Source of the DNA: VBDM01 sp049802235
GTDB taxonomy: Bacteria > Pseudomonadota > Gammaproteobacteria > Burkholderiales > SG8-39
NCBI GenBank assembly: GCA_049802235.1
Contig: JBARMB010000037.1
Location: forward strand, 1-64,000
Length of the DNA: 64,000 bases
Direction of reading: 5' to 3'
Under the pieces are notes generated by a model. That model was not told the origin of the DNA. It worked only from the letters and a program-made list of their open reading frames with translations, and searched no databases. The first letter of the stretch is position 1. Each line of letters starts with the position of its first letter. This document shows positions 18,815 to 27,835 of this stretch, in pieces. The position numbers and the translations under genes are program-made.

Positions 18815-19417
18815 ATGGCCTTAAATGGGAGCAATGCAAAGTGGCATGGGATCGCGTTTTTGGCGTTCGCTGTCCTCATGTTCCGCGGGGCGGTTTTGTT
18901 CGCCATTTCGTCTTGGGAAACCTATTCAAGTCGCGACTGGCCTCGCGTTCCAGGGACTATCGTTGCGAGTTATACGGAGCACACCTGCGGCGCGTACCGC
19001 CAGTTGCATAGCTGGGAGGGAAATATCCTCTATCGCTATTCGGTCAGCGGACGCCGATATGAAGGCTCCCGCGTCAGCGTCTTTAAAACATTGTGCGACA
19101 GCGACAAAGAGGTCGTTCAGCGTTGGCTACATCAAAACTACCCTGTCGGCACGGCGGTGGATGTTTTCTACAATTCAACTGATCCCGCCGCAGCGTTCTT
19201 GCATCCCGGTGTAGTCAGCAAATTTGAGCTCTTTATGATCGCGGCCCTCATTAGGATCGGTAGCATCCTTCTATGGGGCAGCAGAATGTCGTTTCGCGTC
19301 GCTGGAACTCGCTACACCGCGCCCATCGGATTCCGCTTCTTCTATCGAAGTAAGTGTCCGGAATCCAGCGTCGAATCTACTCAAAACATTGAGGGAAAAC
19401 AGGAGATTCAGAAATGA
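18815..19417 (+). CDS. DUF3592-like membrane protein
   Basis: This 200-residue protein has a hydrophobic helix at about 11-30, a soluble region (RDWPRVPGTIVASYTE, then VFYNSTDPAAAFLHPGV) and a second helix at about 141-160. The pattern of 'W..V.G.I' followed by a C-terminal 'V.YNP.dP..A.L..G' resembles DUF3592 proteins, for which no function is known. ATG at 18815 follows ACGGGGT. GC content and codon choice look lower and less biased than in the flanking genes, consistent with acquisition together with the tRNA scar. Confidence 0.65.
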   Translation: MALNGSNAKWHGIAFLAFAVLMFRGAVLFAISSWETYSSRDWPRVPGTIVASYTEHTCGAYRQLHSWEGNILYRYSVSGRRYEGSRVSVFKTLCDSDKEVVQRWLHQNYPVGTAVDVFYNSTDPAAAFLHPGVVSKFELFMIAALIRIGSILLWGSRMSFRVAGTRYTAPIGFRFFYRSKCPESSVESTQNIEGKQEIQK

Positions 19418-19828
19418 CGGCGCCTGACGTCTGGTGCCCAGACTCAAGCTGCGTGATGCACCGGACCGAATTTGAACTCGCAAACTGTTGGTGAATACCT
19501 CCGGTCGCATCATTGCACCTAAACACAACAAGGTGTCCGCGAAACCGCGTGCAGCCCATGAAGACTGTGATGCGGGGCGAGATCCGAGATCCGCCTGCGT
19601 ACCGATCATGCGCGGTTGATGAAAAACGTAAGTATTCACCGTATCGCGGGATGATGGTGTTTCACCCTGTGCAAGTCCCGATCTGTGCTGAGCGCCGATC
19701 CGTTTCCGTAGCTTTCTTAAGGAGTTACCCGAATCGCTGGTGGCTGGGGTCGTTGGCCTGAAGTCCTGGATGAAACCGGCGGGTGCCGAGGATCATGGGT
19801 CAGGAATGAAACCTGCTACGCTGAGATT
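19418..19828. other. 411-bp intergenic stretch, no gene recognised
   Basis: Both strands were read. Short open frames exist (for example 19513-19761, +) but have no recognisable domain, no ribosome site and no codon bias like the neighbours. No RNA gene, clear terminator or convincing promoter for the downstream sensor gene was found. Confidence 0.5.
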
Positions 19829-22800
19829 ATGAGCAGTCCTGTGCATCGCTCCGTGAAACCGAAAAGTGCCGCGTCGCGTCGCGCCGCATCTTCCTTCCCG
19901 GCTTGCGCCCGGATCGAGACGGCCCTCGAGCGGCTGCAGCGACTTTACGCGGCGCAAAACCGAACCAACGATGCGATCCTCCGGATCAAGGATCGCGACC
20001 GCCTGTTCCGCGAAATCTGCGCGATCGCGGTGAATTACGGCGGTTTCAAGATCGCCGCCGTATGGCTGATCGATCCGCAGACTTTGATGCTCCGCCCGGT
20101 CGCGTCCAGCGGCGAGGACAACGGCTATCTTGCCGGCATTCGATCGTCGGTTGATCCGGCGCTCGCGATCGGCCGCGGGCCGGTCGGAACCGCATTGCGG
20201 GAAGGGCGGCACGCCATCAGCGACGACATCGTCGCCGATCCCATGCTCCGGCCGTGGCGCAAAGCTGCGGTTCGCGCAGGGGTGCAGTCCTTCGCCACGT
20301 TCCCGCTGCAGGTGGGCGGCGAAGCGATCGGTTGCCTCAGTCTTTACGCCGGTGAAAAAAACGTCTTTGACGACGAGCTGGTCGCACTGCTGCTGCGCAT
20401 GGCGGGGAACATTTCGTTTGCGCTGGAGCGCGAGCGCGCAGAAGGGGATCTGCGTCGTGCCGACGAGCGATTGCGCATGCTTGCACGCGCCCGGGGAGTC
20501 ATGGCGGAATGCAACCGCGTGCTGGTGCGTGTCTCGGAAGAGCCGCAGTTGCTGCGGGAAATGTGCCGCATCGTGGTCCATGCGGGCGGCTATCCGATGG
20601 CGTGGATCGGGCTCGCGAGGCACGACCGGTACCGCACCATCGAGCCGGCGGCGAGCGCGGGCGACTCGGATCGTTATCTCGAGTCGATCAAAATATCGTG
20701 GGCGGACAATGAATTCGGCCGGGGACCGTCAGGCGTGGCGGTCCGCACCGGGACGCCTCAGGTGGTGCAGGATATCCGCACCAACTCGCTTTTCGGCAAA
20801 TGGCGCGACCAGGCGCTTGGGCACGGCTATCAGGCCGCGGCGACGCTCCCCCTCATCTGCGAGGGCGAAACCTTGGGGGTGTTCGGCATCTTCGCCGCGG
20901 AACCGACCGCCTTCGACACCGGCGAACTCGAGCTGCTCGACGAGTTGGCTTACGACATTGCCTACGGGATGTACAACCTGCGTGTGCGCCAGGCGCAGCG
21001 CAGAGCCGAGGATGCAGTCAAGCAGAGCGAGAGGCGCTTTCGCGCCTTGATCGAGAATTCCGCCGAATCGATTGCGCTTTTCGCAGCGGACGGAGAAATT
21101 CTGTACGTCAGCCCGGCGACGACCCGCATGCTGGGATACCAGGGCGCCGAATTCGTGGGACGGCATGCATTCGAATTTATCCACCCGGACGACAAGCCGA
21201 CCGCCCGGGCAAAACTGGCCGAGGTGATGCAGCGGCCGCGCGAGCGGGTCGTCATACGGGCGCGGGTTCTGCACCGCAAAGGGACCTGGCGGGTGTTCGA
21301 AGGGGCATTCACCAATCTTCTTGAGGAGCCGGGCGTTGCGGCCGTCGTCAACAACTTCCGCGACGTCACTGAAATCCAGCTTGCCGAGTCGGCGTTACGG
21401 GACAGCGAAGCCCGCTACCGCGCGCTCACCGAACTCTCCTCGGACTGGTACTGGGAGCAGGACGCGGAATTCCGCTTCACACGCATCGAGGGTCGGAAAC
21501 AGGAAGACGGCAGCGGACCCACAGGGGAAAATCATATCGGCAAACGGCGGTGGGAAACCGGACGCGAAATCGAAGGCGGTTGGGAATCGCACCGCGCGTT
21601 GATCGAGTCGCATAAGCCGTTCCGGGACGTAGTCATGCGGCGCACGCTTCCCGATGGGAGATCGCGCTATGTCAGCGTGAGCGGCGAGCCGAAGTTCGAC
21701 GGCGAAGGCCGTTTCACCGGTTATCGCGGTGTGGGGCGGGACATCACCACGCGCAGGCGGACGGAGCAGTTGCGTTCGGTGGAACTTGCGGTGAGTCGCA
21801 GTCTCGCGGAGGCCGGGGACGCTTCGGTCGCGCTCAAGGCGATCATGCGCGCCCTGTGCGAAACGGAAAGATGGGATCTCGGTCGGTACTTCCGCCTGGA
21901 CGAAAGCGCCGGCGTGCTGCGCTTCCAGGAATTCTGGGGGATTCCAGGAGCTGCCATAGACCAGATAGTCGCAGGCTCGCGCGACCTCACTTACGCACCG
22001 GGTGTCGGATTCGCAGGTTGGGTATGGCAATCGGGACAACCGCTGTGGATTGCCGATATCAGCAAGGACGCTCGCGTGGATACGCGCGTAGTGCAGACGG
22101 CGCTGGTGCGCGCCGCCGGCATGCGCGGCGCATTCGTTTTTCCGATCGTGTCGGAAGGCAAGACGCTCGGCGTATTCGCGTTCAACAGCCGGGAGGTGCG
22201 CGAACCGGATCAACAGCTGCTCGACGCGATTCGCGTCATCGGCAGCCAGATCGGCCAGTTCCTGCAGCGCAAGCAGGCAGAACAAGTCCTGCGGGAGAGC
22301 GAAGCGCGGTTCCGCAGTCTGACCGAGTTGTCGTCCGACTGGTACTGGGAACAGGACAGCGAGTTCAGGTTTACCGCCGTTAGCGGACACAGCGTGGCTC
22401 CCCCGGAAGAAGTGCTGGGCAAGACTCGTTGGGAATTAAGCGGAGTCGTTCTCAGCGAGGCTGAACGGGAGCGGCACAGGAAAACTGTCGAAGCGCATCA
22501 GCCGTACCGCGACTTCGTCATCCGGCAGGTTGATCGTGACGGCAAGTCGCGTTTCGTCAGCGTCAGCGGCCAACCAGTCTTCGACGAGCGCGGCGGGTTC
22601 CTCGGGTACCGCGGTACCGGCAAGGACATCACCGAGCAGACGCGGCGCGACGAGGAGTTGCGTCGCTTTCGCACCGCAATGGACGTGTCCGCGGACCTGG
22701 TTCTGCTGGTCGATCCCGTCACAATGCGTTATGTCGACGTCAACGATGCGGCGTGCCGCGCACTGGGATACACGCGTGAGGAGCTGCTGGCAATGGGCCC

Positions 22801-25800
22801 GTGCGACATATTTTCCGCATCACGCGAAAAGCTGATCCAGGTATACGAGCAGCTGATCGCGGGCGACTTGAGCGAGACGGCCGTAGAAGGCTGGTACCGC
22901 TGCAGGGACGGACGGCAGCTGCCGGTCGAGTCGTTCCGCCGCGCCGTGCCGTCTGCAGACGGCCACGTCATCGTCGCCGTCGCGCGCGACCTCACCGAGC
23001 GCAAGCGCGCCGAGCAATTGCGGGCGTTGGAGCATGCGGTGAACCGCTTCCTCGCCGAGGCAGACAATGTTTCCGACGCGCTGAAAGCGGTGACCCGCGC
23101 CGTGTGCGAATCCGAGGGCTGGGAATGCGGCCGATACTTCCGTGCGGACGACGATGCCGGCGTCCTGCGCTTCGGCGAGGCCTGGGGCGTGCACAGCCCG
23201 ACGATCGAACGCTTCATCGCTGAGTCGCGCGACATCGTTTTCAGCCCGGGCGAGGGGCTGGCGGGACGGGTGTGGCAGTCGAGGCAACCGTTGTGGATCG
23301 CCGACACGAGCAGGGATCCGCGCATCGCACGGGCAGCGCTGGCGCGCGACAACGACATACACGGTGCGTTCGCCATTCCGGTGGCCTCGAACGGGAAGAT
23401 GACCGGCGTGCTCGCTTTTTCCAGCCGGGAAATCCGCCAGCCGGATGAGCGCTTGCTGGAAGCGGTGCGGGTGATCGGCAGCCAGATCGGCCAGTTTTTG
23501 CAGCGCAAGGAGGGCGAGGAGAAGCTGCGCCGGTTCCGCGTGGGGATGGACGCCACGGTGGACGCGATTTATCTGGTGGACCGCGCCAGCATGCGCTTCA
23601 TCGACGTCAACGCCACCGCCTGCCGCATGCTGGGGCTCAAGCGCGAGGAGGTGCTCGCGCTGGGACCCGATGGCGTGCTCTCGACTGCGCGCGAGGAATT
23701 GGAGCGTAGCTACGACGCCGTTATCGCCGCGGGCAAGGAGGCGGAGCCGATTGAAATGGTGCGCAAGCGCAAGGACGGAACTCAGGTTGTGGTCGAACTG
23801 CGGCGCCGGGCCGAGCGTTCGGGCGACGACTGGATGATCGTCACCGTGGTTCGCGACATCACTGCGCGCAAGCGCGACGAGGAAGAGCTGCGCCGGTTCC
23901 GGCTTGCCATGGACAACTCGGCCGACATGATCGTGCTGATCGACCGCGCCGCCATGCGCTTTGTGGACGTGAACGAGACTGCGTGCAAATTACTCGGGTA
24001 CTCGCGCGAAGAGCTGCTCACGATGGGGCCGCAGGACGTGCTGCCGATGACCCGGGAAGAGCTCGAGCGGGCCTATGATGCGCTGGTCGCGAACCCTTCC
24101 CCTGAAACCGTAACCGTTCATACCGGCATGAAGAGCCACTACCGCTGCAAGGACGGCTCGCTGATACCGTTCGAGTCGATGCGGCGGGTGCTGCGCTCCG
24201 GCGATACCTACATCGTGGTGGTCGTCTCGCGCGACATCCGGGAGCGCATCGCTTCGGAGGAGCAACTGCGCAACAGCGAGCGGCGCTTTCGCGCCCTGAT
24301 CGAAAACAGCTCCGACGCCATCATCGTCGTGGACGCCGGAGGCGCGGTGAAATACGGCAGTCCGGCATCAGTCCGGATACTCGGATACGGTCGTGGAGAG
24401 CGCGATGGCCGAGGTGTTTCGGAATTGGTCGATCCGGCGGATCTCGCGGTCTGGGATCAGCGGCTGCAGGAGTCGTTGAACGCGCCGGGCGCGGGTATTC
24501 CGTTCGAGTGCCGGGTCCGCCACAAGAACGGATCATTGCGGACGATCGATGGCGTCTTGAACAACCGGATCTCCGACCCCGCCGTGGGCGGCATCATCGT
24601 CAATTATCACGACGTCACCCAGCACAAGCAGGCCGAGCAAAAGGTGCGCGTCCAGGCGGAGCAACAGCGCTTGATCGCGGAGTTCGGCCGGCAGGCGCTG
24701 GCCAGTTTCGCTCTTGATCAGGTTCTCGCCGGGGCCGTGGATCTGGTGGTGAGGACTCTCGGTACAGACTTCGGTGAAATGCTGGAACTGGATGCCGGCG
24801 ATCCGACGAGCCTTCGTTGCAGGGCCGGCATCGGCTGGCCGGATAGTTGGAAAGACCGCCCGGTCGCGCGCATCGATCCGGGAAGCCACGTCGCTTACAT
24901 CCTTTCCAACAGGGAACCGCTGATCATAGAGGATTACGGATCGGAAACGCGCTTCAGCCCCTCGCCCTTGCTGAAGTACGGGGTGCGCAGCGGAATCCAG
25001 GTGCCGATAATAGGGGCCAAGACAGTACTTGGATTGCTCGGTGTGCACACTCAGCAGCTGCACGATTTCTCCGCTGACGAAGTCAGCTTTATGGAGACCA
25101 TGGCGAACATTCTCGCGGTCGCGATCGAGCGCAAGCACTCGGAGCAACAAGTAGCCTATCTGGCGCAGTTCGACACCCTCACCGGCCTGCCCAACCGCCA
25201 CCTTTTCCACGACCGGCTGGCGCAGGGCATGGCGCTATCCAAGCGCAATGACTGGTCGATGGCGGTGCTGTTCATCGACCTTGACCGATTCAAGCTGGTA
25301 AACGACACGCTGGGACACAGCGCCGGTGACAAGTTGCTCAAGGAAGCGGCTACGCGGTTGGGGCAGTGCATACGCGGCAGCGATACCGTCGGCCGGCTGG
25401 GCGGAGACGAGTTTGCAGCGATCCTGCTGGAACTCGGGAAGCCGGGCGACGCGGGGCTGGTGGCAGACAAGATCGCAAACGTTCTGGCCCGGCCCTTCGG
25501 GCTGGACGGAAAGGAGACCTACGTTACCGCAAGTATCGGAATAACGCTCTATCCGAGCGACGGCGACAGCGCCGAGACGCTGATCATGAACGCGGATACG
25601 GCGATGTATCGTGCCAAGGAGCAGGGCCGCAACAACTACCAGTACTTCACGCGCGAAATGAACGAGCGCTCGCTCCATCGAGTGCAGATGGAAGCGGCGC
25701 TGCGCCAGGCGCTGGAGCGCGACGAGTTCCGGCTGCATTATCAGCCGAAAACCGAGATCGCCACGGGAACGATCTGCGGTTTCGAGGCGCTGCTGCGCTG

Positions 25801-26485
25801 GGAGCACCCGGAAAAAGGACTGGTCCTGCCGAGCGTATTTATTCCGGTGCTCGAGGACACCGGGCTGATCGTCCCTGTCGGTGAATGGGTGCTGCGCACG
25901 GCCTGCGCGCAGCTAAAGGCCTGGCAAGATGCCGGTCTGCGCGCGCCGGCAATCGCCGTGAATCTGTCCGCGCGTCAATTCCAGCAGCAGAATCTCGATG
26001 CCACTGTGCGCCGGATCCTCCAGGAGACCGGCGTCGACTCCCGCCTGCTCGAGCTCGAGATCACGGAGTCGCTGTTGATGAACGATCCGGAAGGCGCGGC
26101 GCGGACGCTGCGCAGCCTGAAGGGTTCGGGCGTCACGCTTGCGGTGGACGATTTCGGCACCGGCTACTCGAGCCTCGGTTATCTCAAACGCTTTCCGCTC
26201 GATACTTTGAAAATCGACCGCACCTTCATCCGCGACATCTCGACCAATGCGGATGATGCAACGCTTACCCTTGCCATCATCAATCTTGCCCACAACTTGA
26301 GGCTCAATGTGGTCGCCGAGGGGGTCGAGACTGAGGCGCAGCTGGACTTCCTCGCTTTGCATGCCTGCGATCAGATGCAGGGCTTTTATTTCTCCAGGCC
26401 GGTACCCGCCGACGAATGCGCGCGCATGCTGCGCGAGGATCGCCGGGTGGAGCGCCGCGGCAGGGACATCCGGGCCGGGCCGTAG
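19829..26485 (+). CDS. Giant multi-PAS/GAF sensor diguanylate cyclase/phosphodiesterase (GGDEF-EAL)
   Basis: This 2,218-residue, apparently cytoplasmic protein (no membrane helices seen) senses signals and makes or breaks cyclic-di-GMP. The approximate order is GAF (60-205), GAF (230-385), PAS (400-520), PAS (530-640), GAF (648-812), PAS (825-935), PAS (945-1060), GAF (1065-1227), three PAS (1233-1350, 1355-1475, 1483-1600), GAF (1611-1767), GGDEF (1775-1940) and EAL (1965-2205). GGDEF is intact at 1858-1862, with an RGSD inhibitory-site motif five residues before it. EAL is intact at 1986-1988, with DDFGTGYSSL and EGVETE. Several sensor modules are internal duplicates. It is flanked by copies of a 101-bp direct repeat. 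ATG 19829 lacks a good ribosome site. Confidence 0.92.
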   Translation: MSSPVHRSVKPKSAASRRAASSFPACARIETALERLQRLYAAQNRTNDAILRIKDRDRLFREICAIAVNYGGFKIAAVWLIDPQTLMLRPVASSGEDNGYLAGIRSSVDPALAIGRGPVGTALREGRHAISDDIVADPMLRPWRKAAVRAGVQSFATFPLQVGGEAIGCLSLYAGEKNVFDDELVALLLRMAGNISFALERERAEGDLRRADERLRMLARARGVMAECNRVLVRVSEEPQLLREMCRIVVHAGGYPMAWIGLARHDRYRTIEPAASAGDSDRYLESIKISWADNEFGRGPSGVAVRTGTPQVVQDIRTNSLFGKWRDQALGHGYQAAATLPLICEGETLGVFGIFAAEPTAFDTGELELLDELAYDIAYGMYNLRVRQAQRRAEDAVKQSERRFRALIENSAESIALFAADGEILYVSPATTRMLGYQGAEFVGRHAFEFIHPDDKPTARAKLAEVMQRPRERVVIRARVLHRKGTWRVFEGAFTNLLEEPGVAAVVNNFRDVTEIQLAESALRDSEARYRALTELSSDWYWEQDAEFRFTRIEGRKQEDGSGPTGENHIGKRRWETGREIEGGWESHRALIESHKPFRDVVMRRTLPDGRSRYVSVSGEPKFDGEGRFTGYRGVGRDITTRRRTEQLRSVELAVSRSLAEAGDASVALKAIMRALCETERWDLGRYFRLDESAGVLRFQEFWGIPGAAIDQIVAGSRDLTYAPGVGFAGWVWQSGQPLWIADISKDARVDTRVVQTALVRAAGMRGAFVFPIVSEGKTLGVFAFNSREVREPDQQLLDAIRVIGSQIGQFLQRKQAEQVLRESEARFRSLTELSSDWYWEQDSEFRFTAVSGHSVAPPEEVLGKTRWELSGVVLSEAERERHRKTVEAHQPYRDFVIRQVDRDGKSRFVSVSGQPVFDERGGFLGYRGTGKDITEQTRRDEELRRFRTAMDVSADLVLLVDPVTMRYVDVNDAACRALGYTREELLAMGPCDIFSASREKLIQVYEQLIAGDLSETAVEGWYRCRDGRQLPVESFRRAVPSADGHVIVAVARDLTERKRAEQLRALEHAVNRFLAEADNVSDALKAVTRAVCESEGWECGRYFRADDDAGVLRFGEAWGVHSPTIERFIAESRDIVFSPGEGLAGRVWQSRQPLWIADTSRDPRIARAALARDNDIHGAFAIPVASNGKMTGVLAFSSREIRQPDERLLEAVRVIGSQIGQFLQRKEGEEKLRRFRVGMDATVDAIYLVDRASMRFIDVNATACRMLGLKREEVLALGPDGVLSTAREELERSYDAVIAAGKEAEPIEMVRKRKDGTQVVVELRRRAERSGDDWMIVTVVRDITARKRDEEELRRFRLAMDNSADMIVLIDRAAMRFVDVNETACKLLGYSREELLTMGPQDVLPMTREELERAYDALVANPSPETVTVHTGMKSHYRCKDGSLIPFESMRRVLRSGDTYIVVVVSRDIRERIASEEQLRNSERRFRALIENSSDAIIVVDAGGAVKYGSPASVRILGYGRGERDGRGVSELVDPADLAVWDQRLQESLNAPGAGIPFECRVRHKNGSLRTIDGVLNNRISDPAVGGIIVNYHDVTQHKQAEQKVRVQAEQQRLIAEFGRQALASFALDQVLAGAVDLVVRTLGTDFGEMLELDAGDPTSLRCRAGIGWPDSWKDRPVARIDPGSHVAYILSNREPLIIEDYGSETRFSPSPLLKYGVRSGIQVPIIGAKTVLGLLGVHTQQLHDFSADEVSFMETMANILAVAIERKHSEQQVAYLAQFDTLTGLPNRHLFHDRLAQGMALSKRNDWSMAVLFIDLDRFKLVNDTLGHSAGDKLLKEAATRLGQCIRGSDTVGRLGGDEFAAILLELGKPGDAGLVADKIANVLARPFGLDGKETYVTASIGITLYPSDGDSAETLIMNADTAMYRAKEQGRNNYQYFTREMNERSLHRVQMEAALRQALERDEFRLHYQPKTEIATGTICGFEALLRWEHPEKGLVLPSVFIPVLEDTGLIVPVGEWVLRTACAQLKAWQDAGLRAPAIAVNLSARQFQQQNLDATVRRILQETGVDSRLLELEITESLLMNDPEGAARTLRSLKGSGVTLAVDDFGTGYSSLGYLKRFPLDTLKIDRTFIRDISTNADDATLTLAIINLAHNLRLNVVAEGVETEAQLDFLALHACDQMQGFYFSRPVPADECARMLREDRRVERRGRDIRAGP

Positions 26486-26506
26486 GTTACGCTTACTTGG
26501 GCGCCA

Positions 26507-26607
26507 CTCGAGGCCCTGCCGAAGAACAACACCGGCAAGGTGTTCAAGGGCGAGCTGCGCAGGCGCCTCCAGCCAGGGGGCGAATCCGGATAGACCGGAT
26601 CGGACTG
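26507..26607 (+). repeat. 101-bp direct repeat, copy 2 (fragment of acyl-CoA synthetase 3' end)
   Basis: This is about 93% identical to 18550-18650 and encodes the final 28 or so residues plus stop of an acyl-CoA synthetase (NNTGKVFKGELRRRLQ), with no gene body upstream. It begins 21 bp after the sensor gene stop and abuts the transposase remnant at 26608. It is either a segmental duplicate or what remains of a second synthetase gene. Confidence 0.88.
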
Positions 26608-26890
26608 AAACCCCGCAGTTTGCGCTCCTTCGGGCAGCATTGTTTCGAGCCGGCGCTTGTGTTCGGCGCGCAGCTTCGCCGGGCCGCCCGGCGCCGCATT
26701 CGCGCGCACACCGGCTTCGCGGCGGCGGCGCGCCGCTGGCTTCCAGCGCCGTACACCGCGCCGATCAACCTCGATGGGCCGCGCCACTTCAACCGGCAAC
26801 AGACCTTCCTTGAGCAACGCCAGGCGCTCGCAGACGACGTTCCAATTCCTCCGGGTTTCCGGCGGGCCTCGTGGTGCACCTCCGGACCAA
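26608..26890 (-). pseudogene. Truncated, frameshifted IS630-like transposase N-terminus
   Basis: Read on the minus strand, the segment encodes LLKEGLLPVEVAR, then VDRRGVRRWK, then PAKLRAEHKRRLE and EGAQTAGF, the helix-turn-helix N-terminal part of IS630-family transposases. A preceding ELERRLRA segment is in another frame, so at least one frameshift is present. Homology stops at 26608, where the synthetase duplicate begins. No catalytic DDE domain or terminal inverted repeats were found. It is a dead remnant marking past insertion and rearrangement. Confidence 0.7.
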
Positions 26891-26904
26891 AGTATAGGAT
26901 ATTA

Positions 26905-27259
26905 TTTACGCAGGTATCGATAAGTGCCCGCGTAACCCCCTGATCACATTGGAGGCATGCCGGCATGCGTCAATCCGGGGTTTACCGAATCCAACCGCAG
27001 ACATCGAGCGTGAGTGCCACGATGCTTGCAATAGATCAAGGCAACGCGCAAACTTTTTGGGGTGCCGTCGCGGCATGCGTAAGCGGGTACGCGAACTGCT
27101 GCGTCTTCACCGGATACTTCTTTTTTACCATGGCAGAACAACTATTGCAGAAGCAAAATTGAAATAAGAAAAGTCTAATCTGAAGTTCTTGGTACAAGGG
27201 CGGTAACAAAAAAATCAGGCAGCAGGAAGGGCGCGGTGCATGAGGCCGGGAGGGCAATC
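26905..27259. other. Intergenic stretch with a perfect 14-bp palindrome, no gene recognised
   Basis: Short frames (for example 26965-27162, +) have no recognisable product. A 14-bp perfect palindrome, GCATGCCGGCATGC, occupies 26955-26968. Base composition is lower in GC than in flanking coding sequence, with several A/T runs between 27120 and 27215. No RNA gene is apparent. Confidence 0.4.
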
Positions 27260-27400
27260 ATGAGCATTCGCATTTTCGGGCGTTGCGTGTCGGACCCGCT
27301 TCTGCGGCTCATACTCGCGGAAGCGGCGCTTCGCACAAGCGTGGTCTGTTTCGGGGCGATTTCGCGCCTTGCGGACTTTCTCATTCAAGTGCGGCCCCTT
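27260..27400 (+). pseudogene. Truncated N-terminal copy of the EPS sugar-transferase gene
   Basis: The first 44 or so codons (MSIRIFGRCVSDPLL...LAEAAL) align with the start of the intact sugar transferase at 27836 (MSVRIFGHYVSLPLL...LAEAAI), about half the residues being identical. The preceding GGGAGGGCAATC resembles that gene's ribosome site. Homology fades after about 27400. The frame stays open to 27781 but the downstream residues match nothing I recognise and run through the EPS promoter, so no functional protein is claimed. Confidence 0.65.
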
Positions 27401-27693
27401 GGTAGCGTATCCCCCTTTCATCTCCGGCAATCGGATCGTCCAATTCGCGCGGGTCCGGGCCGGTTTCGGGATATCAGCCTGTCGGTTTCTCAACCGGTTG
27501 TTGAAACCGCGACAATTGGCTTATGGCGCGCTGCGCCGAACTTCGCAATGCGGCGTGCGACGCCTTCGATTCGTTCAGTCCTTCCGTCCGAGGTGCCTTC
27601 CTATTTCTTGATGAAGAGCTCGATGAAAGCTCTCAAATACATTGAATTTCGACAAGAACCCGCGTGCCGGGAAGAGCAGCCGGGTTGCAGGCA
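27401..27693. other. Spacer between the truncated copy and the EPS promoter
   Basis: The stretch continues the open frame of the truncated sugar-transferase copy but without recognisable homology on either strand. It contains no RNA gene or repeat that I can identify. It lies where upstream activator sites for a sigma-54 promoter would be expected, so regulatory content is possible. Confidence 0.35.
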
Positions 27694-27712
27694 GGTGACT
27701 GACTCAGTCACC
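27694..27712 (+). promoter_or_regulatory. Perfect 19-bp palindrome (operator candidate)
   Basis: GGTGACTGACTCAGTCACC consists of two perfect 9-base arms around a central C. It lies about 20 bp upstream of the sigma-54-like -24 element and about 130 bp before the first EPS gene, a position suited to a dimeric regulator. It is not followed by a T-run, so a terminator is unlikely. Confidence 0.55.
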
Positions 27713-27731
27713 GAGCGGAAAAAATGGCGGG

Positions 27732-27757
27732 TGGCGCGGTCCATGCTAACAGCATGG
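27732..27757 (+). promoter_or_regulatory. Sigma-54-like promoter overlapping a second palindrome, head of EPS operon
   Basis: TGGCGCGGTCCATGCT at 27732-27747 fits the -24/-12 consensus (TGGCACG-N4-TTGCW) with exact GG-N10-GC spacing and two mismatches. Transcription would start near 27758, about 78 bp before the sugar-transferase GTG. The -12 element is part of a perfect inverted repeat, CCATGCTAACAGCATGG (27741-27757), which could let a repressor occlude RNA polymerase. XrtA-type EPS genes are known to be RpoN-regulated in some betaproteobacteria. Confidence 0.55.
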
Positions 27758-27835
27758 AGAGGCCGATCAACTTTTCCGTGATAGAGGTCGGTCAGAAGCA
27801 AGTCAGTCGGTTGCTGTGCGCTTTGGAGGGAAATC

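Noticed and set aside
19418..19828. Possible degraded group II intron or small gene upstream of the giant sensor
   Set aside because: Some segments looked structured, but I could identify neither a domain V hairpin nor a credible coding frame.
27401..27781. Continuation of the truncated sugar-transferase frame as a real protein
   Set aside because: The frame stays open but loses all homology and overlaps the palindromes and the sigma-54-like promoter.
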